Origin: CAVQNQ01 sp963714205
GTDB lineage: Bacteria; Acidobacteriota; Terriglobia; Bryobacterales; Bryobacteraceae
Length of the DNA: 64,000 bases
NCBI GenBank assembly: GCA_963714205.1
Contig: CAVQNQ010000004.1
Location: 930,001 to 994,000, forward strand
Reading direction: 5' to 3'
Positions 60,459-64,000 of this stretch are shown in pieces; position 1 is the stretch's first letter; every line of letters starts with the position of its first letter. A model generated the notes under the pieces. It did no database searches. It was not told the DNA's origin and saw nothing but the letters and a program-made list of their open reading frames with translations. Position numbers and translations under genes: made by a program.

Positions 60459-61504
60459 CAGTCCTTCACGACGCGCCTGCCGGCTTTGCGGTCGGTGTAC
60501 TGTTCGGCGATCCAGGCATAGGTCTTCTCCATGCCGGTGCGCAGGGGTGTGAGCGGTTCCCAATCGAGGACCTGGCGGATGAAGGCGTTGTCGCTGTTTC
60601 GCCCGGCCACGCCCTTGGGCGCGTTGAGATCGTAAGTGCGCGCCAGCTTGACGCCGGCAATGTCTTCGACCATGCTGACCAAGTCGTTAATGGAGATCAG
60701 TTCGCTCGACCCCAGGTTGATTGGAATGGCGATCAGGTCTTTGGAGTGCGTGATCTGGTCTACGCCGAGCACGCAATCCTCGATGAAGCAGAAGCTGCGG
60801 GTCTGCGAGCCGTCGCCCCAGATTTCGATGCAAGGCCGGCCCGAATCGATGGCCTCGAGGACTTTGCGACATACCGCGGCGGGGGCCTTCTCGCGCCCGC
60901 CGAACCAGGTGCCGTGCGGCCCGTAGATATTGTGGAAGCGCGCGATGTGCGTCTCCAGGCCGCGCTCGGCCCAATACTCCTGGCAGAACATCTCGGACAA
61001 CAGCTTTTCCCAGCCGTAGCCGCGTTCGGACATGGCCGGGTAGGCGTCGGATTCCTTGAGCGCGCGAACGTGGGGATCTTTTTGCAGATCGGTGTTATAT
61101 ACGCAGGCCGAGGACGAGAAGAAATAGCGCCGGGCGCCCGCTCGCCAGGCGGCCTCGATGAGGTGCGTGTTGACCAGTATGCTGCGCAGGCATTCCACGC
61201 GGAAGTTCTCGATGAAGCCCATGCCGCCCATGTCCGCGGCGAAATTGTAAACTTCCGCCGCGTCTTCGACAGCCCGCACCGCATTCGCCTTCTCGCTCAA
61301 ATCCATCGAGAGGCACTCCACGCCCGGAACGCGCTGGTACCAATCCGGCAAGGGTTTGCGATCGATGGCCCGGATTCGGGTATAGCCCAGGCAATGAAAA
61401 TAGCGGGCCAGCGAGCCGCCGATGAACCCACCCGCGCCGGCAATGACGATCAGGTCATGGCGATCGAGCTGGCGATCGATTTGTACCTCAGAGTTGCTCT
61501 TCAT
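60458..61504 (-). CDS. GDP-mannose 3,5-epimerase-like NAD-dependent epimerase
   Basis: 348 residues, extended SDR fold. NAD binding is GAGGFIGGSLARYFHCLG. GMGFIENF, RRYFFSSSACVY, SERGYGWEKLLSE, RFHNIYGPHGTWFGGREKAP, GDGSQTRSFCFIEDCV and VAGRNSDN follow the plant and bacterial GDP-mannose 3,5-epimerase pattern. The catalytic Tyr-x3-Lys reads YGWEK. It should convert GDP-mannose to GDP-L-galactose or GDP-gulose. In bacteria this feeds glycan synthesis. The GHMP kinase gene is translationally coupled downstream. Confidence 0.85.
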   Translation of the reverse strand: MKSNSEVQIDRQLDRHDLIVIAGAGGFIGGSLARYFHCLGYTRIRAIDRKPLPDWYQRVPGVECLSMDLSEKANAVRAVEDAAEVYNFAADMGGMGFIENFRVECLRSILVNTHLIEAAWRAGARRYFFSSSACVYNTDLQKDPHVRALKESDAYPAMSERGYGWEKLLSEMFCQEYWAERGLETHIARFHNIYGPHGTWFGGREKAPAAVCRKVLEAIDSGRPCIEIWGDGSQTRSFCFIEDCVLGVDQITHSKDLIAIPINLGSSELISINDLVSMVEDIAGVKLARTYDLNAPKGVAGRNSDNAFIRQVLDWEPLTPLRTGMEKTYAWIAEQYTDRKAGRRVVKD

Positions 61505-61602
61505 GGGGAGATATCATTGTATCCGCGGCGGTTGCGGGTGTCCATGGCCGGAAACGATTTCTCACCCGGCGACTGGCGCGCTCACCCGAGCCGCATGTTA
61601 GC

Positions 61603-62871
61603 ATGGATTTTCCGATCACCACTTTGATAAAAGCCGTAAAAGGAACGAGGGATTTGCTGCCTCCATCGACGGACGCGTGGAACCGCGTGGAGGCCGCCGC
61701 GCGCGCTGTCTTCAGGGCCTACAATTATCGCGAGATCCGCACGCCGGTCCTCGAGGAGACGCAGCTATTCGCACGCGGCGTGGGCGTGGATACTGATATC
61801 GTCACCAAGGAGATGTACACCTTCGAGGATCGCGACGGCACCTCTCTGACGCTGCGGCCGGAGAATACCGCCGGAGTCATCCGCGCGTACCTGGAGCACC
61901 GCCTGGACCAGCGTCCGGGCGTGCAGAAGTTCTACTACATCGGCCCCATGTTCCGGCGCGAACGCCCGCAGAAGGGCCGCTACCGGCAGTTCTATCAGAT
62001 CGGCGCGGAGGCCATCGGTTCGGAAGCTCCGGCGGTGGACGCCGAAGTGATCGAGATGGTAGTGGAACTGCTCACGAGTGCGGGCCTGGAAGATTTTCAA
62101 CTTCTGATCAACTCGGTTGGTGATGCCAACTGCCGCCCGCAATACATCGAAAGACTGCGCGAGGAGTTGAAGACCATGGCGCCGCGTATGTGCGGCGACT
62201 GCCAGCGCCGCGCTGAAACCAACCCGCTGCGCGTGCTGGATTGCAAAGTGGAAGCCGATCAGCCCATCATCGATTCCCTGCCCTCACTTGTGGACCACCT
62301 CTGCGAGCCGTGCCGTCTGCATTTCGACGCGGTCAAGCGCTACCTGGACGACCGCGGCATCGCCTGGCGCCTGACGCCGCGCCTGGTGCGCGGCCTGGAT
62401 TACTACATGCGCACAACCTTCGAGGTGGTGCACGGCGCGCTGGGCGCGCAGAACTCGGTGCTGGGCGGCGGCCGCTACGACGGGTTGGCCGAATCGCTGG
62501 GGTCGCGCGTGCGTTCGCCGGGCATAGGGTTTTCGATCGGCGAAGACCGCCTGGTGATGAGCGTGGAAGGCGGCGAGACGCCCGCGGCGCTCGATCTGTT
62601 GATCGCGCCCCTGGGCGAACCGGCGCTGCGGCTGGCGGCCGTGATGGCTCGGGATTTGCGGCGCGCCGGCGTGGCGGTGGAAGTGGCCGAGGGCCGCCTG
62701 AAACGCGCCATGGAACTGGCTAACAAGCTGGGAGCGCGCTTCACGCTGATCGTGGGAGACAATGAACTGGCCGCCGGCCGGTACGCGCTCAAGAACATGA
62801 CTACGGGCGAGCAGCAGGACCTGACGGTGGAAGAAATCGCCGTCACGCTCGCTGTGGCGCAAAACAGATAG
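61603..62871 (+). CDS. hisS: Histidyl-tRNA synthetase
   Basis: 422 residues. Class II motifs are clear: KGTRDLLP at the start, motif 2 FYYIGPMFRRERPQKGRYRQ, the histidine-specific motifs LVRGLDYYMRTTFEVV and GGGRYDGLAE, and motif 3 SPGIGFSIGEDRL. A Cys pair region (CGDCQRR...CEPC) sits in the insertion domain, as in many bacterial forms. The anticodon-binding domain completes the C-terminus. It lies seven bases upstream of aspS, a common pairing, so one transcript is likely. ATG at 61603 is used; the upstream 98 bases hold no clear promoter. Confidence 0.97.
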   Translation: MDFPITTLIKAVKGTRDLLPPSTDAWNRVEAAARAVFRAYNYREIRTPVLEETQLFARGVGVDTDIVTKEMYTFEDRDGTSLTLRPENTAGVIRAYLEHRLDQRPGVQKFYYIGPMFRRERPQKGRYRQFYQIGAEAIGSEAPAVDAEVIEMVVELLTSAGLEDFQLLINSVGDANCRPQYIERLREELKTMAPRMCGDCQRRAETNPLRVLDCKVEADQPIIDSLPSLVDHLCEPCRLHFDAVKRYLDDRGIAWRLTPRLVRGLDYYMRTTFEVVHGALGAQNSVLGGGRYDGLAESLGSRVRSPGIGFSIGEDRLVMSVEGGETPAALDLLIAPLGEPALRLAAVMARDLRRAGVAVEVAEGRLKRAMELANKLGARFTLIVGDNELAAGRYALKNMTTGEQQDLTVEEIAVTLAVAQNR

Positions 62872-62878
62872 ACCGATT

Positions 62879-64000
62879 ATGGAAACCTCCGTTCCGCTGG
62901 ATTTTCTCGGCGAGCTTCGCCGTACGCATACCTGCGGCCAGTTACGCGCCGCCGATGAAGGCCGCACCGCCGTGCTGATGGGCTGGGTTCACCGCCGCCG
63001 CGATCACGGCGGGGTGATCTTCGTGGACTTGCGGGACCGCGACGGCATCACCCAGGTGGTCTTCCACGAGGACGTGGACCCGGCGGTGCATAACCGCGCC
63101 GAGCAGGTGCGCCCCGAATACGTCATCGCCATCGAGGGCCGCGTGGCGCCGCGCGGCCCCGCGGCGGTCAACCCCAACCTGGCCACCGGCGAGATCGAAG
63201 TGGTGGCCTCGCGCATCTGGATCCTGAACGATTCGCGCACACCGCCTTTCCCGATGGAAGAGCAGGTGGACGTCTCCGAGGACGTGCGCCTGAAGCACCG
63301 CTACATCGACCTGCGCCGCCCGCGCATGCAACGCAATATCGTGCTGCGCTCGAAGATCGCCTTCGCGGTGCGCGAGATGCTCAACTCCCAGGGCTTCCTG
63401 GAGATCGAAACGCCCTTCATGACGCGCTCGACGCCCGAAGGCGCGCGCGATTACTTGGTGCCCTGCCGCGTGCAGCCGGGCACCTTCTATGCCCTGCCGC
63501 AATCGCCGCAGATCTTCAAGCAGCTCCTCATGGTGAGCGGCTACGACAAGTATTTCCAGATTGTACGCTGCTTCCGCGACGAGGATTTCCGTGCCGACCG
63601 CCAGGCGGAGTTCACACAGATCGACATTGAGATGTCGTTCCCGCAGCAGGAGCGCATCTTCGAAGTGGTCGAACCGCTCATCGAGCGTGTGTGCGCGGTA
63701 GCCGGCTTCGAGGTCAAGGGACCCTTTCCGCGCCTGACTTACGCCGAGGCCATGCGCAGCTACGGCAGCGACAAGCCCGACCAGCGCATCCCGCCCATGC
63801 ACCCGGTGGAAGACCTCCTGCCGGACTTAGCCACGCGGCCGATGCCACTGGTGGCCATACACATCCCCGCCACAGGCGCGCCCACCCGCAAGGAGCGCGA
63901 CGAACTGAAGGCCTTCGGCCAGGAGCGCGGGTTGCGGGTCTACGACGACCTGAAGCGCCTCGAGCGCGACTTTCCAGGGCCCATGGCGCGGATCCGGGAG
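62879..64000 (+). CDS. aspS: Aspartyl-tRNA synthetase, 3' partial
   Basis: The frame from ATG 62879 runs open to the window edge (374 codons). The OB-fold anticodon domain contains GWVHRRRDHGGVIFVDLRDR. Motif 1 (LEIETPFMTRSTPEGARDYL), the flipping-loop region (FYALPQSPQIFKQLLMVSGY) and motif 2 (FQIVRCFRDEDFRADRQAEF, then TQIDIEMSF) are in order. The bacterial GAD insertion follows. It charges tRNA-Asp, and in organisms without AsnRS possibly tRNA-Asn. Confidence 0.96.
   Translation, partial: METSVPLDFLGELRRTHTCGQLRAADEGRTAVLMGWVHRRRDHGGVIFVDLRDRDGITQVVFHEDVDPAVHNRAEQVRPEYVIAIEGRVAPRGPAAVNPNLATGEIEVVASRIWILNDSRTPPFPMEEQVDVSEDVRLKHRYIDLRRPRMQRNIVLRSKIAFAVREMLNSQGFLEIETPFMTRSTPEGARDYLVPCRVQPGTFYALPQSPQIFKQLLMVSGYDKYFQIVRCFRDEDFRADRQAEFTQIDIEMSFPQQERIFEVVEPLIERVCAVAGFEVKGPFPRLTYAEAMRSYGSDKPDQRIPPMHPVEDLLPDLATRPMPLVAIHIPATGAPTRKERDELKAFGQERGLRVYDDLKRLERDFPGPMARIRE

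Overview
The window is GC-rich, densely coded bacterial DNA. Its gene content suggests an Acidobacteriota of the Solibacter/Bryobacterales kind. This is inferred from family content, not from a search. The signs are an ECF sigma factor beside a PD40-propeller Ser/Thr kinase, a TonB receptor with an N-terminal carboxypeptidase-regulatory-like domain, NtrC-type two-component pairs, a PEP-CTERM protein, an LptF-LptG fusion and frequent TTG/GTG starts.

Layout. 1-5.2 kb: envelope and polysaccharide genes. These are a frameshifted GT2-GT4 glycosyltransferase, a large membrane protein whose 3' end carries a PEP-CTERM-type ectodomain, and an intact convergent paralogue of that ectodomain. 5.4-12.7 kb: a minus-strand housekeeping block, tig-clpX-lon-engB-rho, without clpP. 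12.8-19.4 kb: plus-strand M50 protease, NifX/NifB-like protein, quinone reductase, two-domain M16 protease and a membrane glycosyltransferase carrying a SEC-C motif. 19.5-22.6 kb: histidine kinase, NtrC-type regulator and a small membrane protein. 22.6-29.3 kb: ribosomal protein S1, a GT2/polysaccharide-deacetylase fusion, a membrane protein, a FabF-like ketosynthase and a broken hicBA pair. 29.4-33 kb: exported methyltransferase, TonB receptor and a small secreted Cys/His protein. 33-41.5 kb: a second sigma54-type two-component pair, a membrane-spermidine-synthase fusion and an RND pump. 41.5-48.2 kb: LptFG (two frameshifts), a secreted TldD pair and a GarR-type reductase. 48.4-55.9 kb: cupin, tRNA-Val, secreted mutarotase-like protein, flavin reductase, Ser/Thr kinase plus ECF sigma, secreted aspartic protease and a truncated F420-type oxidoreductase. 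55.7-61.5 kb: tandem FMN hydroxy-acid oxidases (one Tat-exported, one lacking its catalytic residues), a secreted GH28, a GHMP kinase and a GDP-mannose-3,5-epimerase-like protein. 61.6-64 kb: hisS and the start of aspS.

The most interesting items are the membrane protein/PEP-CTERM-domain fusion beside its inverted paralogue, the exported active/inactive TldD pair, the Tat-exported hydroxy-acid oxidase with its degenerate partner, the SEC-C insertion in a membrane glycosyltransferase, and the GHMP kinase/epimerase couple. Four reading-frame breaks all look like the loss of one base in a C/G run, so assembly error must be excluded before any is called a pseudogene. No CRISPR array, insertion sequence or rRNA was seen. 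No gene-free stretch exceeds about 300 bases.
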